The notes beneath the pieces are model-generated. The model did no database searches. It was not told the origin of the DNA and saw only the letters and a program-made list of their open reading frames with translations. The translations under genes and the position numbers were made by a program. From the NCBI GenBank assembly GCA_021904315.1, contig CM038922.1, positions 1,674,001-1,738,000 on the forward strand: a stretch of DNA of 64,000 nucleotides, read 5' to 3'. The DNA is from Sphagnum magellanicum. Taxonomy: Eukaryota; Streptophyta; Sphagnopsida; Sphagnales; Sphagnaceae. Of the stretch, positions 13,076-24,520 are shown piece after piece. The first letter of the stretch is position 1. Each line of letters begins with the position of its first letter.

Positions 13076-13393
13076 CAGAGTCCTGCAATGGGTACCCATA
13101 CCCATGGGTACCCAATACCCACCCATACCCATGGGTAAATGGGTGGGTAATGGGTATGGGCTTGGACGCATGGGTGGGTAATGGGTGGGTACGAGGTGGC
13201 ACGTCCCTCCTTTTAAAAACACTTCAAAGTACTCTTAAGTAGCTTTATTTTGGTGATGGACTGATGGGTATGAGTTGGGTGGGTAATGGGTATGGACAAG
13301 GTGCCATGGGTGGGTAATGGGTGGGTACAGTTGACCCACGCGCAGCTGTGGGTCGGGTATGGGTACAGTTGTGAAGCCCAATGCAGGACTCTG
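13076..13393. mobile_element. hAT-type MITE, 318 bp, filled with TGGGTA motifs
   Basis: The ends are CAGAGTCCTGCAATGGG on the left and, reverse-complemented, CAGAGTCCTGCATTGGG on the right: 17-bp inverted repeats with one mismatch. A perfect 8-bp target duplication CAGGGAAG flanks them (13068-13075 and 13394-13401). CAGAG ends with an 8-bp duplication are the hAT signature. The inside carries well over a dozen TGGGTA/TACCCA motifs in both orientations and a direct repeat of about 48 bp (about 13143-13191 and 13281-13328). hAT transposases are known to bind repeated subterminal motifs, so the TGGGTA arrays may be such sites (inference). There is no coding capacity. Confidence 0.9.
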
Positions 13394-13401
13394 CAGGGAA
13401 G

Positions 13402-14584
13402 GCAAATCCAGTTGACCCATGTTATCAAGCTCTATTTCTCATAACCAGCCATCTTCACAAACAGAAAGGGCTCTTCATGGATGAAAAGTAGATTACTTCA
13501 TCTATGTTCGAGAAGGTTGAAGGTTATGAGAAAATAGCACTCATCTCATGGACTAATCAGAAGGTGACATGTCTGCAAGATTTCTCGTCTAGTTGAATAT
13601 GGACTGCGAACTGTTATCAGTACTACTTTGAACAAGTTGAGCAATTAATGAACACACTCTCAATGTTTGATTGGTATAAGTCAATCTACAATGTTGTCGG
13701 CAGCTGTATGATGTCATGGTTCATGAAGTTTGAGTGGCTGGATTATGGAGATGAGAGCTTGTTGTGTATCCTGAATGTATATTGCACAGCCTCATCAAAC
13801 TTTTTTCTTTTGTTGCTCCACTCAGACGCGTGAGAAAAATCCCTACCACGAGGCATTGCTGTTGTTTTATTTTCGTGGAGTACATCTCCTTCGATGTAGG
13901 TTTCTACCTTCTTCCAAGTCATGTCAGTGAGGTGTTATGGTAGTTGGTCATTAGGTCACTCTCATCGACGTTTCTACCAAACAACTGTCCTGTTCCTCAA
14001 TCCCCTCTTTTTTATTCCTCTGCTCTTTAGGGTTGACCTTTTTTCTTTCTCTTGGTAGCTGGTATGTTAGTTCTGAAGTCTCTAACTCTAATTCATGTTT
14101 ACTTAAATCATAAATATGAAGAAGTTCTCAGTCCTTATGAAGATATTCTTCAAATTTATTAAACCACAAGTTAGAAGACAAATTTCACATACACTTCATG
14201 AGTTTGTGAAATCTATGAACTATTTGCAGATATTATAGTCAACTTGACTAAGGGTGTGGAACTAGGTCATGCCTCTGAACATTTCCTATATCTTATGCTG
14301 GTGGATGCTCAATCTTCCCTACAAGAATTCAGTGGTCTGTAATCATTGACTTGTGTTTGATTTTACATGTGATTGGCTCATATTTGTGACAATTTAACCT
14401 TTTCAGGGCATTTGATTCTTTATCCGCAAGCCAGCTCTATCATGCAGACAAGCCCTTTTGAGGTCAAATGTTGTTTTGTTTAGTAAGCATTGTTCCTGTA
14501 TCAGTCTCCTGACTTTCTGACTTTCTAGCTACAGGAAGAGCGCTTTCATATACGGGCATCATGTTCAATGTTCTGTTCTGAAGA
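13402..14584. other. Spacer upstream of the UBA2-like pseudogene
   Basis: Moderate GC and pyrimidine-rich stretches (for example near 14000-14060) could be the former 5' leader or promoter of the pseudogene that follows. I see no coding motif that I can name. Confidence 0.35.
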
Positions 14585-16290
14585 AGCAAGGATTCAGTAG
14601 CAACAATATTAGGAATACGGAAGTTGCTTGACAGTCACTTCAGATATTATAACTATCTTCAATTTGGCACCATTGCTGATGATATTAAAGATTTGCCAGC
14701 TCAAGGACCCCACCCATTGGAAGCTGTTTATGTGTGGGCTGGCTTGGGAGACCTCTCCAGAGGTTCTACGTGATGTGAGTGTATATCTGATTGCTTCCAT
14801 GTTGCCTTTGTCTCATCTCTGTGGTCCTCTTCAAGAAGCACTTATAATCTCAATTCCTGATGAGGGTGAGCCTGTTGCCAGTTTTCACTCAGCTCAGAAG
14901 ATCATCGTCCTGGGATTTTGGTCTCATCTTTGTAAATGGACTTTGAGCAGGCATGAATGATTCAGTGAGATTAAGGAAGGAGCTGTTATCACTGATAAAA
15001 GAACTGGGGAGTCCTGGGGTTTTAGGTTCTATGACTTTTAGACACATGGATTCTGCACTGCATGCCTTGATGAAACCAAGTAAAAATATCACAGTGAGTT
15101 TCATTATCTTTCCCTAGTTTTCTGAATTTGCATGTTCAAAATGAGTTGATGTGAACTGTTTACTTTTCAATGCCTCTTGCAATGTAACTCTCATTATGTG
15201 GAATCATGTTTGGGGCTTTGGTTTTTCTTTACAGGGTTGAATTACATATGCAATTTAGCTCAGGTGGAACAACTGTAGTTTACCAGTTGCAACAGAAGCT
15301 GTACATTGGGTTGTTGTCTTATGAAACCTCCAATTATACTTTGTTGACAATCGGGAGAGATTGAGGAAGGTGTTATTGCATTGACAACAACACAAACAAG
15401 TGCAGGCTAGTGCCATGATGAACATTTTACTCGTTAAATTTAGCATCAGGTTCCTCTAAGTGAAATTGGTCCAGCAGAACTTGGCTGTTCTCTTCAAATC
15501 CCAAGTATCCTTGCATTGGGATTTGGGGGGTAGATCCACCTTTGTTTGGTTTCAAGTTTCAATTCTGTGATGGTTTTTGTGTTCATGGCAGTGTGATATT
15601 GGACCCCTTTGGCCCAGCTCAACTGTCTCTGACAGTAAATGCTGCATATAAGACTTTTCCCAAAGACTTATGTGATTTTTACCTTCCTTTAAGAAAGGGT
15701 TCAGTACCTATGTCTGACAGCAGACTGAAGCCACTGCACCTGTGAATGGTGACTGCATTTCAAAGAACTCTTCCTCATGCATGCAGTTTTGGAGATCATT
15801 CTATGTGCAGCTAGATGGCTTGTCTAATTTATCTGGTGCCAATTCATTTGCACCTCTTCTGTCTTCACTCTGTTCTGTCTGGGGTTGTTCAGGGAACACA
15901 AATGATTGTGAAGCTAGCAATGGAGAGGCGAAGGGAGCACGCATGTACCAGCACAGGTTATGGCCATGTGACTGCAATCAATATCCCAGGTGCAGTCAGG
16001 CTACCACACAGTGAACCCTAACACTGCAATTGTCCCAAGCCTCAGGAAGCAACTGCAATAGTCCTCACTCTAGGGATTTTAACTATTACACTCCTGTCAC
16101 TTGTAGGACTCAACCAACTTACACAGGCCTGACTGTGACATTACAGTATGCAGCCACAGTACCTGTTACTACCCAGAGGAATCCCTCACAGTATGCTTTG
16201 CAAATAAGACTGGTTTTTCAGTCTACCGCACTTGTCACAGCACATTTTTTCCATAGATTAGATCCAGGTCATGATTTAGCTACTTAAGTA
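14585..16290 (+). pseudogene. UBA2-like two-RRM RNA-binding protein, unprocessed pseudogene
   Basis: Remnants in family order: IRKLLDSHF, then DPTHWKLFMCGLAWETSPEV (start of RRM1), then GAVITDKRTGESWGF and the HMDSALHALMKPSKNI end of RRM1 in a shifted frame. These are followed by a CNLA segment, an RRM2 remnant GEIEEGVIALTTTQTSAG, and a Gln/Tyr/Thr-rich tail (TTQRNPSQYAL). UBP1-associated protein 2 relatives have this order: a 'RKLL' N-terminal segment, two RRMs and a low-complexity tail. Two introns appear to be retained, each with a GTGAGT donor and a CAG acceptor (14775-14950 and 15094-15234), so this is a duplicated gene and not a reverse-transcribed copy. Several frameshifts and stops separate the pieces. 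Intact UBA2 proteins are nuclear and bind U-rich RNA. The outer limits are approximate. Confidence 0.72.
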
Positions 16291-17099
16291 GATCAGCTGG
16301 TTCATGAGAGACAATCTTCTGGCAGACTGGCCTGTGAGCACCTAAATGATCATCCTAAACAAAGAATGAGTTTGAAGTTGGAGGGATGGATAATTCCATA
16401 GACAATCAAGTTTCAAGCTAACTAGTGGTGATAGTTTGTAAATAGCTCACTATTTTTTCTAAGATGATTTGCAGTTTATCATTTTTGTAAGATCAATCAT
16501 ACTTTCAGCTGTTCATGCGGTTTTAAGATCGCAAGAACCCAAATAAATGCAACAATGCAAGAATCCAGCGTACCTAATGGTCCAAGCTCATTGCCTGCCA
16601 AAGTTAACCTGGAGTGGACATGTTAGCATAACATGCAGTATTTGGACATTAACAACATACTTGAAAAAAGATAAAATGCGACTTGTAAGCATTGTGAGAG
16701 TTTCCATGAGCATCATCTGCTTTGTCAGATGTCTACTGTGTGACCAACAGATTTCAGACTTTAAGCCAATTTTGAGAAAATGAGATTCCATTTCAAAAGT
16801 TATAACGATGTGAATTTTTTAATCCAATTTTCAAAAAAAAATTGCAGCATGAAGGAATTTTTTTGGCCAAACTCTGATCTCATGACTTGGAATTGAGAAG
16901 TTTTATTTGTTGCACCCAAAGTTGTACCAAGCATACAAAGTACTGTTCTTTCGCAGTTGTCTGCTTGATCTGATTTGAAGGTGTTGAGGAGACTTGTCTA
17001 TGGAAAAAGTCTTCAAAAATGAACTAAGAATTGATTTAAGCTCTTTACATACCTCATTTAGTTTTACTACAAGTTACAAATGCTGGAGGTAATTTAGCT
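16291..17099. other. Spacer after the UBA2-like pseudogene
   Basis: No coding signature. Part of it may be the former 3' untranslated region. The open frames at 16547-16791 on either strand overlap one another and have no family features. Confidence 0.4.
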
Positions 17100-20000
17100 T
17101 TTTCAGCTTGGCCTCATGTACAAACAGGTTGCTTGTCAACCTTGTGATGTTGCTTCTTGTGATGTGGCTTAACTTTAGAATTTTGTGCCTTCTCATTGGC
17201 TATTTCCATCTTGTCAATTTCTGCAAGGCAACTCTTCTAACTTTGACCCTCCTTGCATAGCATTTACAAGATTGAGAAAAATGGATAGAAATGTTAGATG
17301 TCTAGATCTAGATACATGTATGCGAACTGAATGGAAAACAATGTATTAGACATCTAGATCTCCATGCCTGTAATTGAATGAACAACCTCAATGAACTAAA
17401 CATCTAAACACATGTATGAAAACTAATGGAAAACAAATAAGGTAGGGTTAGGAGGTATTTCACCTAGATTCACATCTAACAAACTAGAAATAGCAAATTT
17501 TTTGCTTTCTGGCACATCATCATCTTTTATTGAGGCCTTACATTTCTAGAAGGAGTACCTGTAAGAGGTGGAGCTTCCACCACTTCTGAAATAGGGTCCA
17601 CACAAATCTTTTCATATGTGGGGTTATCCTTGGAATCTTTCAAACTTGTGTGGGTTCAATATTTATCTCTACATAAATATATTCAAGCATTGAGTGAAAC
17701 TGTTTACAAAATGTAGATGACAATTTTGGAGTTGAGATATAAAACAACTATAGGTATCAATATTTGTGAATGATCATACATGTGTTCTCCATTCCCTGCA
17801 TGTCATGAAGCTTTTTAACAAGTTCAAATCCGTTCTTATTTTCATTGTCAATCGCCTCCATCTAAAACTTGTCTAATAAGTTTTGCAACTTTACATGAGG
17901 TTGTTTCTCTTTAGATTTTGATGTGTCCTTGATCTCTGGAACTTGTTTAAATGGTGATTCACCTTCATTACATACAATTTGCATCATAATTGGACTTTGG
18001 GGTGGTGTCAGCTGAGCACCTCCATTACTTGATCCCAACCTAAATGGACTACTATTTGTCCATTATACACTATTCCTTTTCATGAAAGCCTCTTCAAAAC
18101 ATGTGAACCCAACCCTATTTATTGTAATGGATATATGGTAGCTACAAATCACAAATTTCAATGTGTTAGTCAACAAATGTAACAAATAGATGCATCAGTA
18201 ATTAGATTATTTATTTTGAAATGAATCAAATGCTTTTCATGACCATATACATGACAATGTGATTACCTTTTTCCATTAAGGAAATGCTTCACATGTATCC
18301 AAAACTTGAACATATTATTCAACCAAGTCCTTTAAACCTACTTGGAAAACCACTACTGTGTAATCACAACTACAATAATTTACTATTATAGCAACTAAAT
18401 CCTTGGGAAACCACTTTAGTGGAACCAAAAGCAATGTTTACTACTTTTCCAGCAACCAAATGTTTATAATGTTAAGAGAACCACTTTGCTATAACCAAAA
18501 ATAGTACATAGTTCTTTTTCAACAACCAAGTCCTTATCATGTAATGAAAACCACTTTGTCTAAACCAAAAGTATTACACATTGATTTTCCAACACCCAAG
18601 TGTTGCACACTGATTTTTCAACACCCAAGTGCTACACACTAATTTTCCAGCACTTTAGTCCTTATAATGTTAGGAAAACCATTTGGTTATAACCAAAAGC
18701 AATGTAATACTACTTTCCCAACAAACAAGTCCTTATGACCTAGGAAAACCACAATAGCAAAACCAAAACCATTGTTTACTACTTTCTCCATCAACCAAGT
18801 CTAAGAAAGCATAAGGAAAAACATTATTGATTGCTTCTCCATCAACTAAATGACCATTATTACCTGATAAAATTCCATCACCACAATGCTAAAACATATT
18901 AAATTACTACAACCACTACTAACCCATTGAATTCTACATTTTGGTAATTGAAACAAAATTTTCTTAACACATTAACAAGTCATAGTAGCTCTTAATATAG
19001 TTGGGTCCAACCACTTTATTAGGAGTCACATGTGCCCCCTTAAACCATTGTTTTATTCTTAGAATATTCTTGGAAATTTTAATACGTCTTTCAAAAAAAA
19101 AAGTTTTCTTAATACTATTATGTTAAGGTGTATATTTTAAAATATCCAAAATATGTCATTAAAAAATATTTTCAAATTGTGCTTTTAATGTCAAAATCAC
19201 TTTAAGTTGTTTTTATGCAACTTTTAAACAATGGCTACAAGAAGTTAAAAGTCCTTAGACATATTTTTCACTCATTAGATTGATTCCAAATTTTTATGAC
19301 ATGTACACAATGTATTCATGATAAAATTTTATAAAAAATTATTCTATTTATTTATTTTTACAATCCAAAATTCAAAAAATTAAACAATGGTTATGACTAC
19401 TTTTGGTACATGTTAATATGACCGCACCTAGTTCAATGAGCAGAACCATATGACAATGAGATTAATGTTTAATTTAGTGAAACAATCAAACAAATGCATG
19501 ACACTTTTAAAATTTTAATAATGTATTATCAAGTTGTTTCTAAAATAAAACAAAGGGGTAAGGTCTAATGTTGTACCTGAAAGACCTTCTATTGAAGGTG
19601 CTTCCATAAAAGACACCTTCATCTCCTCTCACAAATCGTCAAGGCCCATGTCAGCTACCAACTTCTTCATGGCATATGTCATCTTCTCCACATAAGCCCC
19701 AATTCACATCCAATCTGGGTGAAAAGACTACTCACATATGGAACACTTGTTGCTAACATTCACAAGTTCCCCACACAAAATGGATGATACATGTGTTTAC
19801 AAGAAAACAATGTCATTACAATGGAAACCCTACAAGCAAAACTCGCAAGGCTTGATAACTAAATAAGTAGGATTGTCAAAATTGACATGGCCACTAGGAT
19901 GAATTATGGGTATTGGCCAAAAGGAACTATTGTTCATATTCTTCATGCTTTCAAGCTGCCTCAGAATGGCTCTTTCTTCATCTTCTAAAACCAAAACTTC

Positions 20001-21331
20001 TCGCTTTACTTTGGCTATGGCATCATCTAGCCTCAAAGAATCCAACTTAGTGTTTGCAAACAATGATTCCCCTAAGATAGCTCACTCCATTTTCTCCTCG
20101 AACATGTTCCTTTTGATTTCCAATTGCCTCTGCAAAATATCTTGTTCCTTTTGCAAAGGCCCTATCTCATTAAAGGTCTTATTAAAAAGGCTTTTAGATT
20201 CTAGTTTTACATCTATAGTTGTTGTAGATGCACCCTCTATCTTCAAAATTTCCACCTACAACATTAATGTAAATAACATTTTTAAAATGGGCAGGAAACT
20301 TTAACCTATTATTGTTTCAAAGTAAAGAAATTTGGACTTATCAAAATAAGCAAGGCTAAAGCACTTACATGTACTTTTTGTCCAAGCACTTGGATCTCAC
20401 ACATCAACCTTTTTAGTTGACATTCAGTTTGAGAAATGGCATTCTATGCATCTAGTGTAGTTGCCCTCCGATCCTCCATGCTAAATTTCAACCCTACAAG
20501 TTTCTCAAAAAACTTGGTTCTTTTCAGCTCTTGATTTATAATCTTGGATTTGCACTGCTTTTTTAAAGGTCTTATTAAAAAGGTCTTGCACAAGAAAATA
20601 CACTTCTTCTACTCTTGTGACATCTATGATCGAAACACCATATGAACACATTGTTACATCGCTCTCCAAAACATCTACCACACTAGGCTCGGACTTGCAA
20701 AACTTATGTTCAAACTTGTTGGATCCCTCTCTTCCACCCCTTCTAGACAAATTTGCAAATCCACTCTTCATTAGTTTTGTTTCTTCTATCCGAGCTTCTT
20801 CCCTAGCTATCGAAGTAGTTGCCTTTGCCCAATTCACTTTCTCACCTTTCTCTTACACTATGTACCCTTTTACAAACCAAATCATGAAATCATTGTTTAT
20901 CACTTGGTCAATACCATATATACCTACCAATAGAACCTTAGTAGTTCCCTCTTCATTTCACAGTGAAGATGCAAGTTTGTAGTTTTGAAACCCTCAGATG
21001 AAAGCCCAAAAACTTTTATTATGTCTAAATCAGACACAATGTTTGTTGGAAAGATTACCTTGGGGTTGAATCCTTCGACATTTAACTTCCTGACAATCCT
21101 AAAGTACTTTTTAATTTGATCTTTGTAGGCAACATGATCCCATGGGGGAAACTCAAAGTTGGGTAGATGCAAGCTATGGTGCTTCACTTTTTTGTGTCCT
21201 TGTGAACTTTCTGCAGAGTGCACTCTATTGAAATGCCACAAACTTATGGTAAAATCATTAATGTGACCCAAAAATTTACAAAATAAGGTTTTCAACTTGA
21301 ATAAGAATATATGTTTGGGGGCAAGGTGCAA
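17100..21331 (-). pseudogene. Large decayed multi-exon gene of unknown family with coiled coil and Cys/His cluster
   Basis: The minus strand repeatedly reads as protein. At about 21331-20924 it includes LPNFEFPPWDHVAYKDQIKK. At 20837-20505 it includes the charged EEARIEETKLMKSGF. At 20063-19830 it has a coiled-coil-like stretch (LDDAIAKVKREVLVLEDEER). One frame then continues to about 19590 with several in-frame stops and a zinc-finger-like cluster: CEFC, GFHCNDIV, LCGELVN, KCSIC and SFHPDWM. Further coding-like pieces lie near 17.97-17.78 kb (including DTSKSKEKQPHVKLQNLLDK), 17.66-17.49 kb (VVEAPPLTGTPSRNV) and 17.24-17.10 kb (a Lys/His-rich end). The gaps look like introns, and one holds a minisatellite. 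C-x2-C plus H/C plus C-x2-C plus HPDW suggests a RING-like zinc domain. The family is not recognised, and a host gene or a DNA-transposon gene are both possible. Confidence 0.55.
18310..18850 (+). repeat. Minisatellite, units of about 70-75 bp
   Basis: Diverged units contain AACCACTTTG, ATAACCAAAAG, TACTACTTTTCC and CAACCAAGTCCTTAT in the same order, about seven times. Near 18580-18650 a shorter sub-repeat (CAACACCCAAGTG...) is locally expanded. It lies in a probable intron of the decayed minus-strand gene. Confidence 0.75.
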
Positions 21332-23749
21332 TAAATATGTACAACCACATAGTAATGGACTTTTGAAGTGGAGATATGGACTTTAATTTCAAATATGCAT
21401 TGACATTGAAATGCACTTTTCAATATCATTTCATCTCAAGATGTCTTGATGGGATTCAATATATGATACATGTTAGGAAAACAAAAAAAAAATTGAAATT
21501 TTTTTCACAAAAGCTTGAACCAACAAAAAGATAAGGATTTTTAAAGGCCCAAAATTGGACCTTAATTTCAAAAGTCCATATCTCATGTATTTTTTGTTGG
21601 ATTGATTGACTTTTTTTTCTAAAATGCATGTTATAAAGATGTCTAGGTGGGCAACCTTTTATTGGGACTTTATTCCTTAATTTTGATGAGTTGATGATGA
21701 TGGTCACTAATGGAATTCATTGACATCATTAATGGAATTCATTGACCTATCAAATTAGGGTTAACATGATTCCATTAGACTATTTAGGGTTTGGGAGGGA
21801 GGCTGATGGGCACGAATGGCATGATTGTAGTTTGTAAAACAATAATGTAATACAGGTAGTTACAAATTCTTGATTTGTTCATTTATGTTTTTACTACACT
21901 TTTTTTTCTTTTTCAAATTCCATCATCTAGATTGTGTAAAGTAGAAGACAAAGGAAAACAAGTGTCGAAAGACCATAAAAAAGAAGAGATGATACAAGTA
22001 TGGTGTCTAGGTTCTACATTTTCCTTTTTTTTTTTAAATTTGGAGAAGGTGATTATTTTTTTGGTGGTAGTTAACATGGAGTTAGGATCTTTCAAGCTTT
22101 TGTTGAAGGTGGGTGTGTATTCCTTTGACAAGCTAGCAACAAGCTCCAATCACAATCAAGGTACCCCAAAAGGACTTTCACATGCCAAGGACTATAATTC
22201 ACAAAATTCAAATATGAACTATTTTTTCTTTTCATATTTGATCTCAAATTGAAGATTCCCAATGAGTTTTATGAGTTGTAATTAACAAAATGATGGTTTA
22301 AATTTAAAATTTGGTGGACAATTTAATGTCTTTAAGATTCCTAGAAAATCAATTTAGTCCTTGTTCACAGCACTTGTAACATGATATAGGAATCAAAAGG
22401 TCTAGTATACTTATGCCAAATTGCACCAAATTTGAACCATGTACACAAATTGTTGTTGGATATCAAATGGCATAAAAATAATACCATGTACATTGTCCAA
22501 ATTCCTTAATGGCAACATGTAGCCCTATCAACATGCAATATTTTCAAGCTACAAGCTTAAGGACAAGTAAAAGGAACATTATTTAATGTGTTTTCGAGCA
22601 ACTATGAAACATCTAAATGTAAATTAATGTTGGATGTAATTTTTTTGTACAAAATATTGAAATGTTTTCAAGTACATCTAACTAAAGTTACATGGGTTAC
22701 ATAATCAAAACTAGCTTAAATCGTTTTCTTTGGTAAAAATGACTTTAAAGTCTTGGAGTATTAGTTTCTTTTGGGATACCCTAATTATGACTGCAACCAA
22801 TAGCAAATCTTGATTGTTTGGAACTCATCACAAGTTGCAAATATCCATTTGGAAATCAAGTGATGCACCATGACAACAACTTCAACCCTAAACCACTAGA
22901 AAATTAAGTTAAAAAACCTCCATGACGAAAAACACTAAGATTTTTTGTAAACTATGCAACTTCAACTCTAAATTGCACTATGACAACGACATCAACCTTA
23001 CCTAATGCACTGGAATGTTAAGTTCAAAAAAACTCCTGACCAAACACATTGAGCTTTTACATTTCCAGCCCTTTTTGACATAGACAATGTCATCAATGTT
23101 ATTCATCAACAATGGCTACCATTTTCATCATCTTGAAACACAAGGAAAAAAGTTTATATCCAAAATGTCCCAACTAGAACTTTCCAAAAGACACATAACC
23201 CAAAATAAATAAAAATAAAATGGCTTTTCATTTAGATATGGATTGCCAAAAAATCGCATATTTTTTTACCCTTCAAAAGTCCATAACGACATTTTTACAT
23301 AAATTTTCTTTGAAAGGATTTCATTTTTGAATTTGATGTGATTTGGTAGATTACATGTTAAGTCCCTTTGAACCATTAAAAAACAAAATGCTCCCCCCCC
23401 CCCCCCCCCCCCCCCCCCCCAAAGTCCATATATAAACTTTATGGTGTGAGATTAGTCCATGTTGGGCAATTTCAAAAGTCTAACAATGTGACTTGACTAA
23501 ATTGTTTTACAACATGATCACATATATTTATGCATATTGAAGTTGATAATTTGAAACCATTGTTATATGGATAAAATATTGATCTTGGCACACCCCAATG
23601 AATTTTAAATAAAATGACCTTCCAAAAAATTGTAATGTGACACCAATTTTTGTTTAATGTAGTGTGCATTTACCCTGTAGAGCATGATATATTGAACAAG
23701 GAATAAATATTTTTTTAAAATCCTTTTGTTTCATGGTTTAGGATATTAT
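21332..23749. other. AT-rich spacer with a C-28 homopolymer
   Basis: No supported gene. An open frame at 21875-22252 (plus) has no family features. A run of 28 cytosines lies at 23393-23420. Confidence 0.5.
23393..23420 (+). repeat. Poly-C tract, 28 bases
   Basis: It is an uninterrupted run of C in AT-rich surroundings. The exact length may be unstable or affected by sequencing. On the minus strand it is a G-28 tract able to form a G-quadruplex. Confidence 0.9.
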
Positions 23750-23754
23750 TGCAA

Positions 23755-24520
23755 TATGATGTGAATATTATTTTCCTTTTGAGTTTTGGTATGGTTATGC
23801 AATACCCTTTTAGGTTTCAAAAGATATGTTATAGAACCCAAAGGATTTCTAGGATAACCTGCAAGGGGTATTGCATGTGCATTGAGTATTCCTAAGCATG
23901 AGCAATACCCCTTTGATAGTCTAGACCAAAATAATTTAGCCCATGGCATTTATTGAATACCCCAAGCAATGTATTCCTTTCCTTGTGGGTTTTGATAGCA
24001 CTATGCAATGCCTCTCCAAGTTTCAAAAGATAGTTTGTGGAGCCTGGTGTATTTCTAGGATACCCTACAAGGGGTATTGTAGGTGTATTGAATCATTTTG
24101 GGCATGGACAATACCCCTCCAATAGTGGAGACCAAAACAAATCAACCTATGGTGTTTAACTATAAAATACCCTAATGAAGGTATTGGTTTCCTTGTAAGT
24201 TTTGGTAGGGCTACACAATATCTTTTTATGTTCCAAAAAATATGTTATAGAGCCCAACATATTTATGGGATACCCTAAAAAGGGTATTCCACGTTCATTG
24301 AATCCTTCTGAGCATGAACAATACCCCTTTCATAACCTGGATCAAAATAATTCAACCCATGGTGTTTACACAATACCCCAATGAAGGTATTGTGTTCCTT
24401 CTAGGTTTTGTTAAGGTTATGCAATATCTTTTCAAGTTTCAAAAGATATGATATGCAGCCCAAATTAATTATAGAATACTCGAAAAAAGGTGCTACACAT
24501 TCATTGAGTATTTTGCTTTA
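23755..24520 (+). repeat. Satellite-like tandem array, about four units of about 207 bp
   Basis: The block CAATACCCCT... ACCAAAA... CC.ATGG recurs near 23903, 24109 and 24318, giving a spacing of about 206-209 bp. Each unit also carries a TTCCTT..GGGTTTTG segment, TTTCAAAAGATA and a GGGTATT motif. The units differ at many positions, so the array is old. A unit somewhat above nucleosome length is common for plant satellites. Confidence 0.8.

Noticed and set aside
12927-13428. Overlapping open frames rich in Gly, Trp, Pro and His on both strands
   Set aside because: They are by-products of the TGGGTA repeats of the hAT MITE.
14585-16290. Processed (reverse-transcribed) pseudogene
   Set aside because: Two introns with GTGAGT donors and CAG acceptors are still present and there is no poly-A tail.
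20617-20982. 121-residue plus-strand open frame
   Set aside because: It is the antisense of the decayed minus-strand gene, whose reading has the better coding character.
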